A DNA stretch of 64,000 bases. Origin: Bacteroidota bacterium (GTDB taxonomy: Bacteria; Bacteroidota; Bacteroidia; Flavobacteriales; Weeksellaceae). The stretch's first letter is position 1. The number at the start of each line of letters is the position of its first letter. Made by a program: the position numbers and the translations under genes. The stretch is from NCBI GenBank assembly GCA_023458535.1, contig JAEWYW010000038.1, positions 16,638 through 80,637 of the forward strand, given 5' to 3'. Shown here piece after piece: positions 1 through 8,500 of the stretch. Below the pieces are notes generated by a model, which was not told the DNA's origin, ran no database searches, and saw nothing but the letters and a program-made list of their open reading frames with translations.

Positions 1-972
1 AATGATATAATTTTCTAAACCATCAATAATTACCGCTTTATTGTTTTTCACCCTAACAATATTTCCTTTTGAGTTATAGGTTAAAACGTTTTTGGAACCG
101 ATATTATTGTTGTCTTTGTCTTTATCTGTGTTTTCATATACGGATGTCCATGTTCCAACATCGCTCCAGCCAAGATCTGCAGGAATAACGTACACATTTT
201 TTGCCTTTTCTAAAATACCATTATCAATCGATATTTTTTGAAGCTTGGGATATATTAATTCAATACAGTAGTTTTCGTTTTCTGAATTATACTCACAAGA
301 AGTAAACTGCAACATCATCTCAGGGAGATATTCCGAGAAAGATTTTTGAATACTCTTTACACTCCAGATAAAAATACCTGCATTCCACAAAAAATCACCA
401 CTTTCTAAAAAGGTCTTTGCTATTTCTAAAATAGGTTTTTCTGTAAAAGATAAAACTTTGTGAAGCTCTTCACCTTTTTTTTCGTCAAACTGAATGTAGC
501 CATATCCCGTATCAGGACGAGTTGGTGTAATGCCCAATGTTACCAAATAGTCATGTTCTGATACTACCTTGAATGCCAACTCAACCTTTTCAAGAAAGGT
601 TTTCTCTTTAATGATAAGATGATCTGCCGGTAGAACAATCATTTTAGCATCAGGATTTATTTCTGCAATTTTATTGGCCATGTAAAGATTACATGCAGCA
701 GTATTTTTCATTAAGGGTTCACCAACAATATTTTCAGCAGGCAGCTCTGGCAACTGTTGCTGAGATAAATTTACATACTCTTTATTGGTAATTACAAATA
801 TATTTTCCTTCGGAATTATTTGGCTAATTCTGTCGTAGGTTTGCTGAATCATGGTTCTCCCAATGCCCAAGATATCTTGAAACTGTTTGGGAAATTTTTG
901 TGTGCTCATCGGCCAAAAACGGCTTCCAATACCGCCCGCCATTATTACACAATATTTATCGTCTCTCAACAT
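1..972 (-). CDS. manC: Mannose-1-phosphate guanylyltransferase, 3' end cut off
   Basis: This is a nucleotidyltransferase that makes GDP-mannose from mannose-1-phosphate and GTP for surface polysaccharides and glycans. Translating the minus strand from the ATG at 970-972 gives MLRDDKYCVIMAGGIGSRFW, which carries the GG-x-GxR nucleotide-binding signature. Further on are KQFQDILG, EPLMKNTAACN and LPADHLI, all typical of the ManC/GMP family. The frame stays open to position 1 (324 codons), so roughly 35 residues are missing if it is the usual short form of about 360 residues without the isomerase domain. It starts 2 bases after the stop of the SprT-like gene, so it is probably co-transcribed with that gene and the tolC-like gene. 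Confidence 0.9.
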   Translation of the reverse strand, partial: MLRDDKYCVIMAGGIGSRFWPMSTQKFPKQFQDILGIGRTMIQQTYDRISQIIPKENIFVITNKEYVNLSQQQLPELPAENIVGEPLMKNTAACNLYMANKIAEINPDAKMIVLPADHLIIKEKTFLEKVELAFKVVSEHDYLVTLGITPTRPDTGYGYIQFDEKKGEELHKVLSFTEKPILEIAKTFLESGDFLWNAGIFIWSVKSIQKSFSEYLPEMMLQFTSCEYNSENENYCIELIYPKLQKISIDNGILEKAKNVYVIPADLGWSDVGTWTSVYENTDKDKDNNNIGSKNVLTYNSKGNIVRVKNNKAVIIDGLENYII

Positions 973-974
973 GT

Positions 975-1565
975 TTAGTTACATTTTTCTACTTTTGCTA
1001 GAGGTTTGAAACTATATTTCCTGCCTGTTTGCATATTTTTACAAAGATAGTTCTTTTTAAGATGTGCTTCAACTTGGTATTTTTGTTTCTGGTACATGAA
1101 ATAATCACCAGGCGACAGCTCTTCCACAAAAACTTCCTTAGCTTCTTCGTCTTTTATATGAAAATATCTCACCAGTTCGGTGCTCGACATAAAGTTGGCT
1201 TTTGGAGAAGTTGAAAATGGTATTAATATTCGCTGTAAATCATCTTTATAAACAGAGATGCTTTCAATAATCATCTTTCCAAAAGTGATTTTCCACTCTT
1301 TGCCGTGAGGTGAAATTCTTCTTCCAAAATTCTCGAAAGCTATGAGATGTGCCAATTCATGAGTTAAAACGAAGAAAAAAAGTTGAGGTTCCAGAGTAGA
1401 ATTAATGGTGATCTCGTGTGTTCCATCTGTTTTTTTGCGATAGTCGCCAAGTTTCGAACTTCGTCCTCTAGTTATCTTTATGTGTATAAACTCTTCTGCA
1501 AACCATTTCCTGAGATAGGGAAGAGCGTTTTCGGGTAGGTATTTTTCTAAGTTGTGAACAGACAT
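975..1565 (-). CDS. SprT-like zinc metalloprotease domain protein
   Basis: A 196-residue protein with a SprT-like zinc-metalloprotease core. The HELAH motif is at residues 69-73, and a third likely ligand, the His of HGKEW, is near residue 87, as expected for SprT/Spartan-type folds. There is no signal peptide, so it should be cytoplasmic. The eukaryotic relative Spartan cleaves DNA-protein crosslinks, but the bacterial SprT-like members are largely uncharacterised and the substrate here is unknown. Its ATG abuts the tolC-like stop (1566) and its stop lies 2 bases before manC, so the three form one minus-strand transcription unit. The family assignment is firm; the function is not. Confidence 0.85.
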   Translation of the reverse strand: MSVHNLEKYLPENALPYLRKWFAEEFIHIKITRGRSSKLGDYRKKTDGTHEITINSTLEPQLFFFVLTHELAHLIAFENFGRRISPHGKEWKITFGKMIIESISVYKDDLQRILIPFSTSPKANFMSSTELVRYFHIKDEEAKEVFVEELSPGDYFMYQKQKYQVEAHLKKNYLCKNMQTGRKYSFKPLAKVEKCN

Positions 1566-2936
1566 TTATAAGCTAATCGGAATTCCTGCATAGAAATTTA
1601 AGAGTTTTACGCTAAATAAATAATTATATTTAGCTTGAGCTACAGAACCCTGCGCATTGGCATAATTGTTACGTGCCACATTCAGATCAAAAATTGTTGT
1701 TCTTCCTGCTGCATAACTTTTTTCCGCAAAGTCTAAAGAAAGTTTTGTGCTCTTCTCAGCTTCCACAGCTGCAAGATAAATTTCGTAATTGGCATCGGTA
1801 TCAAATTTTGCTTTCTGAACATTCTGTCTCACACTTTGTTTTTGCTGCTCCAAAGAATTTTTAGATAATTCTTCATTCAACTTAGATTGTTCTACCTGCA
1901 ATTTTGTAATTCCCTGATTAAAAATAGGGATGTTGGCTGATAAACCTAACTGCTGAGAGAAATTATCTTTGTACTGTTTAAATAACTGAGGATCGTCATA
2001 GGCTACCTGATAAGGGTTTCCATTTTCGTCTTGAACGGTTACATATTGTTTTTTAAGAACATTGTAATAACTTGTTCCAACGCCTGCCGATGCTGTTACG
2101 GTAGGCCAAAAGGCAGTTTTTGTAACCGTTGTTTGTGCTTCGGCGGCTTTTATTCTGCTTTCGGCGGCTTTTACCTGTGGCTGATTGCTGTAAGCATACT
2201 CTAAAACATCATTTACGGATTGTAGAGAAGAGGTGAGCATATCGTCGTAAACAGGAACATCCACTACATCAAAGTCTTCGTAGTTGGGTAATTGAAGCAA
2301 TTGCGCCAATGCAAAAAGATTTCTTCCCGTGTTTATTTCTGCAGTTTTTACATTTTGTTTTTCGCGTGCCAGAGCAGAAGCAGCTTCCGCAAGAACGGTT
2401 TGGGCAGTAGTTCCGACATCGGTGGTTATTTTGGCTCGGTCATATTGTTTCTGTGCATTTTCCTGAGCGCTTCGGGATATTTTCTCAATTTCTTTATTCA
2501 GCAAAACACTTAAATATTGCTGGGCAATCTGCAGAGAAATATCATTTTTAATGGTTTCAACATCGTACTGACTGGCTTCTACATCGTAGTTGGCCTTGCG
2601 AACTTGCTTTTCTAGTCGGCCGTTGTTGTATATTAAAACATTTGCGGAAACTCCTAAAGAATTATTATAATTATCCGTTCTGTTGATTAAACCTGTTGAG
2701 GAAACATTTTGTCCGAAATTGGCATTATTCGAAAAATTTGCTCCAACAGTTGGCAAGTAGGATCTTTTGGCAATCTTTAGATTAATATCCTGATTTTTTT
2801 TTGAGATTTCATTTTGTATAACTTGTAGATTATGTTCTAAGGCGTATTCTACACATTCCTGCAGCGTCCATTTCTTCTGAGCCTGAACCCAAGCAGATGT
2901 TGAGCATACAATGAAAAATAAAACCAATTTCTTCAT
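1566..2936 (-). CDS. TolC family outer-membrane efflux channel
   Basis: A 456-residue outer-membrane factor of the TolC/OEP family, the exit duct for efflux pumps or type I secretion. The N-terminus is a Sec signal peptide ending near AQA-Q (residue 20), followed by WTLQECVEYALEHN, the usual start of Bacteroidota OEP proteins. Two long coiled-coil repeats (ANYDVEASQYDVE and the later QQKQSVRQNVQKA region) correspond to the helical barrel. No membrane-fusion protein or inner-membrane pump gene lies beside it; the next genes downstream are the SprT-like protease and manC, so its pump partner must be encoded elsewhere. The upstream gap to folC (113 bases) is divergent and should hold both promoters. 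Confidence 0.9.
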   Translation of the reverse strand: MKKLVLFFIVCSTSAWVQAQKKWTLQECVEYALEHNLQVIQNEISKKNQDINLKIAKRSYLPTVGANFSNNANFGQNVSSTGLINRTDNYNNSLGVSANVLIYNNGRLEKQVRKANYDVEASQYDVETIKNDISLQIAQQYLSVLLNKEIEKISRSAQENAQKQYDRAKITTDVGTTAQTVLAEAASALAREKQNVKTAEINTGRNLFALAQLLQLPNYEDFDVVDVPVYDDMLTSSLQSVNDVLEYAYSNQPQVKAAESRIKAAEAQTTVTKTAFWPTVTASAGVGTSYYNVLKKQYVTVQDENGNPYQVAYDDPQLFKQYKDNFSQQLGLSANIPIFNQGITKLQVEQSKLNEELSKNSLEQQKQSVRQNVQKAKFDTDANYEIYLAAVEAEKSTKLSLDFAEKSYAAGRTTIFDLNVARNNYANAQGSVAQAKYNYLFSVKLLNFYAGIPISL

Positions 2937-3049
2937 AGCTGAAATTTAAGAAATAAGACGACAATTTTGAGATTTTGTTACAAGTTTAAATGTAATTTAA
3001 TGTTTTTTAAAGTCTTTTTTGAGATTTTTGCAGAACAATAATTTTTAAA

Positions 3050-4297
3050 ATGAATTCAACTGAATACAAAAATGCTGTGGAATGGCTATTTGAACAAGCT
3101 CCCAATTACCAGATTGATGGACAGAAAGCATATAAACCGGGCTTAGAAAATATAAAAAAGCTGTGTGAGTTTTTCGGGAATCCTCAAGATGAGATCACAA
3201 CAATACATATTGGAGGGACCAACGGCAAAGGTTCAACGAGTAATATGCTGGCATCGGTTTTACAAGAACAGGGGTATAAAGTCGGACTCTACAACTCTCC
3301 GCATTTAATAGATTTTACTGAGCGGATAAAAGTAAATGGAAAAAATGCCGATCAGGATTTTGTATATAAGTTTATAAAAAGACTTCAAAAAGACCTGCCT
3401 AAGGATATTAGACCTTCTTTCTTTGAATTTACCACTATTATGGCCTTTGAATATTTTAAACAGCAAAAGGTGGATTTTGCAATTATAGAAGTGGGTTTGG
3501 GAGGAAGATTAGATTCTACTAATATCATACATCCTTTGGTTGCCGCAATTACCAATGTAGCTCTTGATCACATGAATATTTTAGGAAATACGATCCAAGA
3601 AATAGCTAAAGAAAAAGCAGGTATTATTAAAAAGGGCATTTCTATTGTTTCTGGTGATGAAAATATTGTAGTTAAACAAATCATCGAAGAGAAATCTAAA
3701 AATGAGGGCGCGAAGTTTATTGATGCAACATTGCTGGAAACAGATTTAACATCAGATTTAAAAGGAATTTATCAAAAGAAAAACATTAAAGTGGTAAAAG
3801 CCTTGGTAAACGAATTGAAAAATTGTGGGGTGGAAATTTTAGAACAAAGTGTAATTAAAGGATTACAGAATGTGCATAAAAATACCGGTTTTATCGGTCG
3901 ATGGTTTGAGTTTTCCAGTCAACCATTAACAATTTGTGACACAGGACACAATCAGGCAGGATTAGAAGTGGTGTTCCAGCAACTTGCGGACTATTCTCAG
4001 AAAAAGCATATTATTTTAGGTTTTGTTAATGATAAAAAGATAGATGAGGTAATTGAAATACTTCCAAAGTCAGAAAAATTTTACTTTGTAAAACCTGCGA
4101 TTGCCAGAGGAAGAAGCCCTTTTGATTATGAAGAACTGTTGAAAAACGCAAAGCTAAATTATCAGATTTTCAATGATGTACAGTCGGGTTATCTTGCCGC
4201 AAAGGAAAATTGCAAAGCTGATGAGATGATTTTTATAGGTGGAAGTAATTTTGTGGTAGGAGAATTTTTAGAAAAAAATTTGGAGATAAAGCAATAA
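3050..4297 (+). CDS. folC: Bifunctional dihydrofolate/folylpolyglutamate synthase
   Basis: A 415-residue Mur-ligase-type enzyme that adds glutamate to dihydropteroate and extends the polyglutamate tail of folates. The P-loop GGTNGKGS is at about residues 55-62, followed by the folate-binding stretch NSPHLIDFTERI and the EVGLGGRLDSTN block, all diagnostic of FolC. The C-terminal domain contains CDTGHNQAG (the Mur-like D-x-AHN equivalent) and GGSNFVVGEFL near the end. Length is normal. It is a single gene, divergent from the tolC-like operon. The promoter of the following tRNA-Val genes overlaps its last codons. Confidence 0.95.
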   Translation: MNSTEYKNAVEWLFEQAPNYQIDGQKAYKPGLENIKKLCEFFGNPQDEITTIHIGGTNGKGSTSNMLASVLQEQGYKVGLYNSPHLIDFTERIKVNGKNADQDFVYKFIKRLQKDLPKDIRPSFFEFTTIMAFEYFKQQKVDFAIIEVGLGGRLDSTNIIHPLVAAITNVALDHMNILGNTIQEIAKEKAGIIKKGISIVSGDENIVVKQIIEEKSKNEGAKFIDATLLETDLTSDLKGIYQKKNIKVVKALVNELKNCGVEILEQSVIKGLQNVHKNTGFIGRWFEFSSQPLTICDTGHNQAGLEVVFQQLADYSQKKHIILGFVNDKKIDEVIEILPKSEKFYFVKPAIARGRSPFDYEELLKNAKLNYQIFNDVQSGYLAAKENCKADEMIFIGGSNFVVGEFLEKNLEIKQ

Positions 4298-4309
4298 GTT
4301 GTATATTTG
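4279..4309 (+). promoter_or_regulatory. Promoter of the tRNA-Val pair
   Basis: TTTG (4279-4282), a 19-base spacer and TATATTTG (4302-4309) match the Bacteroidota primary sigma factor consensus TTTG-N17-23-TAnnTTTG. The element overlaps the folC stop codon and ends 30 bases before the first tRNA. Confidence 0.8.
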
Positions 4310-4339
4310 CACCACTCAAAACGAGAAAATTTCTCTTGA

Positions 4340-4414
4340 GGGTTCTTAGCTCAGTTGGTTCAGAGCATCTGGTTTACACCCAGAGGGTCGGGGGTTCGAA
4401 TCCCTCAGGACCCA
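4340..4414 (+). tRNA. tRNA-Val (anticodon UAC), copy 1
   Basis: A complete 75-base cloverleaf. The acceptor stem is GGGTTCT/AGGACCC, the D stem GCTC/GAGC and the anticodon stem TCTGG/CCAGA with loop TTTACAC, giving anticodon TAC (valine, reading GUA and other GUN codons). The T arm is GGGGG-TTCGAAT-CCCTC and the discriminator base is A. The 3' CCA is not encoded, as is usual in this phylum. It is identical to copy 2. Confidence 0.96.
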
Positions 4415-4445
4415 CAGAAGGTTCGAAAATCCTTTAAAAAATTTC

Positions 4446-4520
4446 GGGTTCTTAGCTCAGTTGGTTCAGAGCATCTGGTTTACACCCAGAGGGTCGGGGG
4501 TTCGAATCCCTCAGGACCCA
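4446..4520 (+). tRNA. tRNA-Val (anticodon UAC), copy 2
   Basis: Identical base for base to the copy at 4340-4414 and separated from it by 31 bases. It is probably cut from the same precursor transcript, since only one promoter is visible upstream and a terminator follows immediately. Confidence 0.96.
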
Positions 4521-4521
4521 C

Positions 4522-4553
4522 AAAAATCTTCCAAAATATTGGGAGATTTTTTT
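4522..4553 (+). terminator. Terminator of the tRNA-Val transcript
   Basis: AAAAATCTTCC pairs with GGGAGATTTTT (one T-G wobble) across an 8-base loop and runs into a T tract. It starts 2 bases after the second tRNA. Confidence 0.85.
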
Positions 4554-4581
4554 GTTTAATACTGTATTCATCATTTATGAT

Positions 4582-4613
4582 AAAAAACCTCTCAAAATTA
4601 TGAGAGGTTTTTT
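4582..4613. terminator. Bidirectional terminator
   Basis: A perfect 12-base stem, AAAAAACCTCTC and GAGAGGTTTTTT, with an 8-base loop and T runs in both directions. It ends 3 bases from the stop of the minus-strand gene at 4617, for which it is the main terminator, and backs up the tRNA terminator. Confidence 0.9.
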
Positions 4614-4616
4614 AAA

Positions 4617-6293
4617 TCAGTTGCTACTGCTGTTGAATATTTTTTCCAAAATTTTCAGCGTAATCAAATATGTAGGTTTTACACCTGTTAAGCCTAAACC
4701 TCCCGAAGATAGTGTGCTTCCTGTTTCCAAAGGATTGTCGGATGCGTAATAAGCATAACAAAGGAAAAGATCTTCTGAAATATGATGCCTTATTTTTGAG
4801 GCCACCTGAATGGCTTTTTGGTAATGTGCACCCTCCATTTCCAGTCCTACCGCTTTCCAAGAAGTATCCATGAAATACTGAAGAATATCTTTGTTCTGTA
4901 GAGAGGTTCCTAAAACCGTCACCATGCTTCCTTCAAAAGCTTCTAAATCATCATCCTCAAAATCTTCAAGTTTCAAAGCATTTTCAAAAGGATAATTATC
5001 TGCTGTTCCTTCAAAAATATGAGAAGTAGGTATCATGATATCTCCCTTTTCACCCTTTAAAATACCCGCTTTTCCCATTATAGATATTGATTTTACCTTC
5101 ATTGTGAACACCTTATCCTCGAAAGCATAAGGCCTTAAAAGTTCATCCATAATCTCAAAAGCTTGCTCACCAAAAGCATAGTCAAAAACCAGAACTACAT
5201 CATCACCAGAAAACTTGGTGTTGGCGAACGGTGTATTTTTAAGATCAATTTTGCTTAAATCAATGATTTGAACATCGATATTGCTACCGCTGTTGTCATC
5301 AATATAAATCATGCCCTTTTCCAAAGCATATTCCAAAACTTTCTCTCTGAGGTCTTTTTTATTGCTGATATCTTCATACAGTTTATAATCTACCTCTTTC
5401 TGATTTTTCTTTTTGAGCGCATCATTGGCAAAAAGCATATTTTTTACCGAATGCATATTGGCTGAAATAATGTGCAGTGGACGCATGTGTAGATCGGCAG
5501 CGACTAAAACATCTTTTACGCTGTTCGCCCAGGCTTCTCCAAACAAGTGGTGACCGACTCTTTCCCTTAAAATAGAACTGAAATGAACTTCTCTTTCACG
5601 TATTTTTTTAAAATCCATTAAACTTTCATTTCCTAAGTAATAGATGATCTTAAAAAGGCGATCTGGATTATTGTCATCTCCGAAACTGTGATAAGCATTA
5701 AGGGTTTCTTCGAAAGTTCTTCCCAATAATGACGAAAGGTGGATGAGTGCTACTTCCTTTTCTTTTCTATTGAATTTTTTCTCGCCCTTGGCTACTTCTT
5801 CAATAATTCTCCAGGCTCTGGAAGGCTTATAGTCTTCGTCTGCAGCAAATGCCAGTTCACGAATTTTATCTGCTTCAATATATAAAAAGGTGAGATGGGT
5901 AAGTATATCATAAATCTCTGAACGACCCAACAAAACCTCAATATTCATCTGGTGCTCATCTATGCGGTAGCAGTTTCTTCTTCTTTTTTTAGGGATAATC
6001 AGTTGGAAACCACCTTTTTCAAAGCCTTCATCTGATGTTAGATAGACAAAAGAACATTCTTCTATGCCTTCAGGAAGTCTGTCTAAAACATATAATAATC
6101 CGTCCAGTTCAATTTTATTGGCAACATTAATGGTGCCGTATATTTCTGGGTTAATGAGTTGCAGTTGTTGGCGCAAGTTTTCACCCGAAACGCCTGATGG
6201 TTTAAAAAAACCTCTATAAAACAAATGTCGCATGGTAACGTAGATTCTTTCTATAGCTTCCGTCGTCACTCTTGCGCGTGAATAGTTTACCAT
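4617..6293 (-). CDS. Uncharacterised Bacteroidota protein with PNP/nucleosidase-like C-terminus
   Basis: A 558-residue protein starting MVNYSRARVTTEAIERIYV; a start 6 codons upstream (6311) is also open, but this one fits better. I recognise it only as a conserved Bacteroidota family (possibly catalogued as DUF6909; not verified). The C-terminal third resembles the purine nucleoside phosphorylase/AMP nucleosidase superfamily: SIMGKAGILKGEKGDIMIPT recalls the GxxGxL...GDIVIP block, and GLEMEGAHYQKA (about residues 483-494) matches the EMEG ribose-binding motif. The N-terminal 250 residues have no motif I recognise. There is no signal peptide. The gene stands alone, with its own terminator at 4582-4613. 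A nucleoside- or nucleotide-binding role is inference. Confidence 0.75.
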   Translation of the reverse strand: MVNYSRARVTTEAIERIYVTMRHLFYRGFFKPSGVSGENLRQQLQLINPEIYGTINVANKIELDGLLYVLDRLPEGIEECSFVYLTSDEGFEKGGFQLIIPKKRRRNCYRIDEHQMNIEVLLGRSEIYDILTHLTFLYIEADKIRELAFAADEDYKPSRAWRIIEEVAKGEKKFNRKEKEVALIHLSSLLGRTFEETLNAYHSFGDDNNPDRLFKIIYYLGNESLMDFKKIREREVHFSSILRERVGHHLFGEAWANSVKDVLVAADLHMRPLHIISANMHSVKNMLFANDALKKKNQKEVDYKLYEDISNKKDLREKVLEYALEKGMIYIDDNSGSNIDVQIIDLSKIDLKNTPFANTKFSGDDVVLVFDYAFGEQAFEIMDELLRPYAFEDKVFTMKVKSISIMGKAGILKGEKGDIMIPTSHIFEGTADNYPFENALKLEDFEDDDLEAFEGSMVTVLGTSLQNKDILQYFMDTSWKAVGLEMEGAHYQKAIQVASKIRHHISEDLFLCYAYYASDNPLETGSTLSSGGLGLTGVKPTYLITLKILEKIFNSSSN

Positions 6294-6487
6294 AATATAA
6301 ATTTCATACAAAGATAATGATATCTACAGTTGATGCTTATTAAACCATTATTAATCTTACACCCTTTTTATTAAATTATATTAAATATTTCATAGTTTAA
6401 GCTAATTTATATTTTAAAGCCACCCTAATTATTATTATATTTGATTATATAATATTTTTCCCTTAACCTTATAAAATTAGAATTATT

Positions 6488-8293
6488 ATGAAAAATATAT
6501 TTATATTTTTATCTGTTTTTATCTGTTTTTCTATTAATTCCCAATCGTTTAATTTCTTAAGAGAATGGGGAACATACGTTGGTGGCGGAGGAACACAAAT
6601 TTATGATTCGGTTTATGAAGCTTTTATTATAAACAACCAAAATAATGTTTTTTTAAATGCATCTGTGCATAATCAAAATTCCCCGTATTCCCCTTCTTAC
6701 TACAGTCAATTTGCAATTTCTTCAGGCGGCTATCCTTTTATTAGTGATACAAGTAATGCATATTTAGCAGAATTTTCTTCAAACGGAACGCAAGCATATG
6801 GCGCTTATAAAGGTGCTTTTAATGGTAATAATGAATTATTACTTGCAATAGATCAGCACAATAATAAATATGTTGCTAAAAATATTCAAGGTGCAGTTAA
6901 CAATTTAGCAACTTCAGGAGCATGGTTAACATCATTGCCGACTAATACTACAAGTACATATGTGCTTTACAAATACGACAGCTCGGGAAATGTTATATAT
7001 TCTACCTATTTACCTAACGCTAACCAAATAAAATGTTTGGTACAAGGTAATGATGTTTTTGTTGTTGGTTCTACCAGCCAAGAAATAGTTGGTCTTTCTA
7101 ATCCTGGAGTGTTTCAAGAGCATTACCAAAATTATGCATCTGCTAATCAACCACAATCTGAAAATGGATATTATGTTAAATTATCTGCAAGCGGAAGCAA
7201 AATACTAGGCACTTATTTGCCTTTTAGAATTTATCCTAAATTATACAATGGGGGACTATACTTTTTGGCAGAAAGTTCGAGTAGACCACTTAATGTTATA
7301 CAATCTTTTGTAACAGCTGGTACTTTTCAACAAACTGGTGGAAAGCAGATTTTAGTGAAATTTAATGCTAATACTGGCAACCTTGTTTGGGGTACTAGGT
7401 TAGGAATCAATAATGCATCAGCTTTATTAACAGGAGCTTCCAACCTTGGTGTGAATGGGTCAGGAATTTTTCTATACGGCATTGCGGATAGCTTTGCAGG
7501 AAGTTATTTCTCTACACCAGGAGCTTTTAGAACTCAGATATCAGGTGTAAGGGATTTATTTCTGCTGAAATTTGATGACACAGGTAATCGAGTTTGGGGG
7601 ACCTATTTTGGAGGAAATGATGACGACTTAATTCTAGGCAGCGGTACTGTGGCATTGTATCAAAATAAAATTTTCGTTGGCGGAAATACTTGGGGTTCTG
7701 ATAATATCGCTACATCTGGTGCATTTCTAACAAATCCACCTAATCCAGCGAATGTAGGAAATGTTTTTTTTGCTGGTTTTGACATCGACGGAAATTTAGG
7801 TATGTGTTCATACTATGGGGGGCCAATTAGCCCAAACGGTATTTTTGCTGAAGAGTTCAATACATATTTTGATGATGCTGGTAATCTATATCTTTGGGGA
7901 AATACTCGTGGTGCTTCAGGCTTTGCGACACCAAATGGGGCGAATCCTAATGCAGTTAATCCCCAAGCATATATGCCATTTGGTTTTTTAGTAAAATTTA
8001 CTCCAAAAGGGCAAGAAATGAGTGTTTCTGAAGCTGATGATTTAAAAGATCTTGTTCTATATGATAATCCAAATAATGGTAATTTCACATTATCGGGTAA
8101 TGTTTTAGCAAAACAAAACTGCAGCATTAAGATTTTTGATCTTGCTGGAAGAGTATTGATTGATTCTAAAGCTAAAAAAGAAAAAACTCAAAATTTTTCT
8201 ATGAAAGGAGTTCTTTCTAAAGGAACCTACATGATTAACGTTCTTAACGAGAATCAAAAAACAATAAAGGTTTTTAAAATGATTGTTAAATAA
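6488..8293 (+). CDS. Secreted beta-propeller-like protein with T9SS type A sorting domain
   Basis: A 601-residue protein with a Sec signal peptide (about residues 1-18, ending FSINSQS) and a C-terminal type A sorting domain (about residues 520-601: NPNNGNFTLSG, KIFDLAGRVL, LSKGTYMINV and the basic end KVFKMIVK). It should be exported through the outer membrane by the type IX system and released or anchored. The middle contains repeated units such as WGTYFGGNDDD, VWGTRLG and LLKFDDTGNRVWGT, the SBBP-like blade pattern in which each unit describes a GNxxWGTYxGG strand. No catalytic motif is visible, so binding or adhesion is the likelier role. The gene is AT-rich and stands alone between terminators, as lineage-specific surface proteins often do. 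Confidence 0.85.
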   Translation: MKNIFIFLSVFICFSINSQSFNFLREWGTYVGGGGTQIYDSVYEAFIINNQNNVFLNASVHNQNSPYSPSYYSQFAISSGGYPFISDTSNAYLAEFSSNGTQAYGAYKGAFNGNNELLLAIDQHNNKYVAKNIQGAVNNLATSGAWLTSLPTNTTSTYVLYKYDSSGNVIYSTYLPNANQIKCLVQGNDVFVVGSTSQEIVGLSNPGVFQEHYQNYASANQPQSENGYYVKLSASGSKILGTYLPFRIYPKLYNGGLYFLAESSSRPLNVIQSFVTAGTFQQTGGKQILVKFNANTGNLVWGTRLGINNASALLTGASNLGVNGSGIFLYGIADSFAGSYFSTPGAFRTQISGVRDLFLLKFDDTGNRVWGTYFGGNDDDLILGSGTVALYQNKIFVGGNTWGSDNIATSGAFLTNPPNPANVGNVFFAGFDIDGNLGMCSYYGGPISPNGIFAEEFNTYFDDAGNLYLWGNTRGASGFATPNGANPNAVNPQAYMPFGFLVKFTPKGQEMSVSEADDLKDLVLYDNPNNGNFTLSGNVLAKQNCSIKIFDLAGRVLIDSKAKKEKTQNFSMKGVLSKGTYMINVLNENQKTIKVFKMIVK

Positions 8294-8321
8294 GATCAAT
8301 AAAAAATAACATATTTATTAG

Positions 8322-8358
8322 AATAAGCACATTTGATATCAATGTGCTTATTTATTTT
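8322..8358 (+). terminator. Terminator after the T9SS protein gene
   Basis: A perfect 12-base inverted repeat, AATAAGCACATT and AATGTGCTTATT, with a 7-base loop, followed by a T-rich run. Confidence 0.75.
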
Positions 8359-8423
8359 AAGAAATGCTTTGGATACTCTCGGAAGAAGAGGTGTTGTTCA
8401 ATAAAAATGTTAAATTTTACATA

Positions 8424-8445
8424 TACCCCTAAAATTTTTGGGGTA
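8424..8445. promoter_or_regulatory. 22-base dyad upstream of the glutamine synthetase promoter
   Basis: The arms TACCCC and GGGGTA flank an AT core (TAAAA/TTTTT), giving a near-perfect 22-base palindrome with one central mismatch pair. It ends 8 bases before the -33 TTTG of the glnN promoter, a position suited to an activator or repressor. There is no T run directly after it, so a terminator is unlikely. Which protein binds is unknown. Confidence 0.5.
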
Positions 8446-8453
8446 GTTTGGTT

Positions 8454-8482
8454 TTTGAATGTGTTTTTTGAGTTAATTTTGC
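8454..8482 (+). promoter_or_regulatory. Promoter of the glutamine synthetase gene
   Basis: TTTG (8454-8457), a 17-base spacer and TAATTTTG (8475-8482) match TTTG-N17-23-TAnnTTTG. The predicted transcript leader is short, about 10-15 bases before the ATG at 8501. Confidence 0.8.
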
Positions 8483-8500
8483 AAAAAATAACACCTCTAT

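Noticed and set aside
4355..4603. Plus-strand open frame across the tRNA-Val pair
   Set aside because: It reads through two perfect tRNA cloverleafs and a terminator, and the peptide repeats because the tRNAs are identical.
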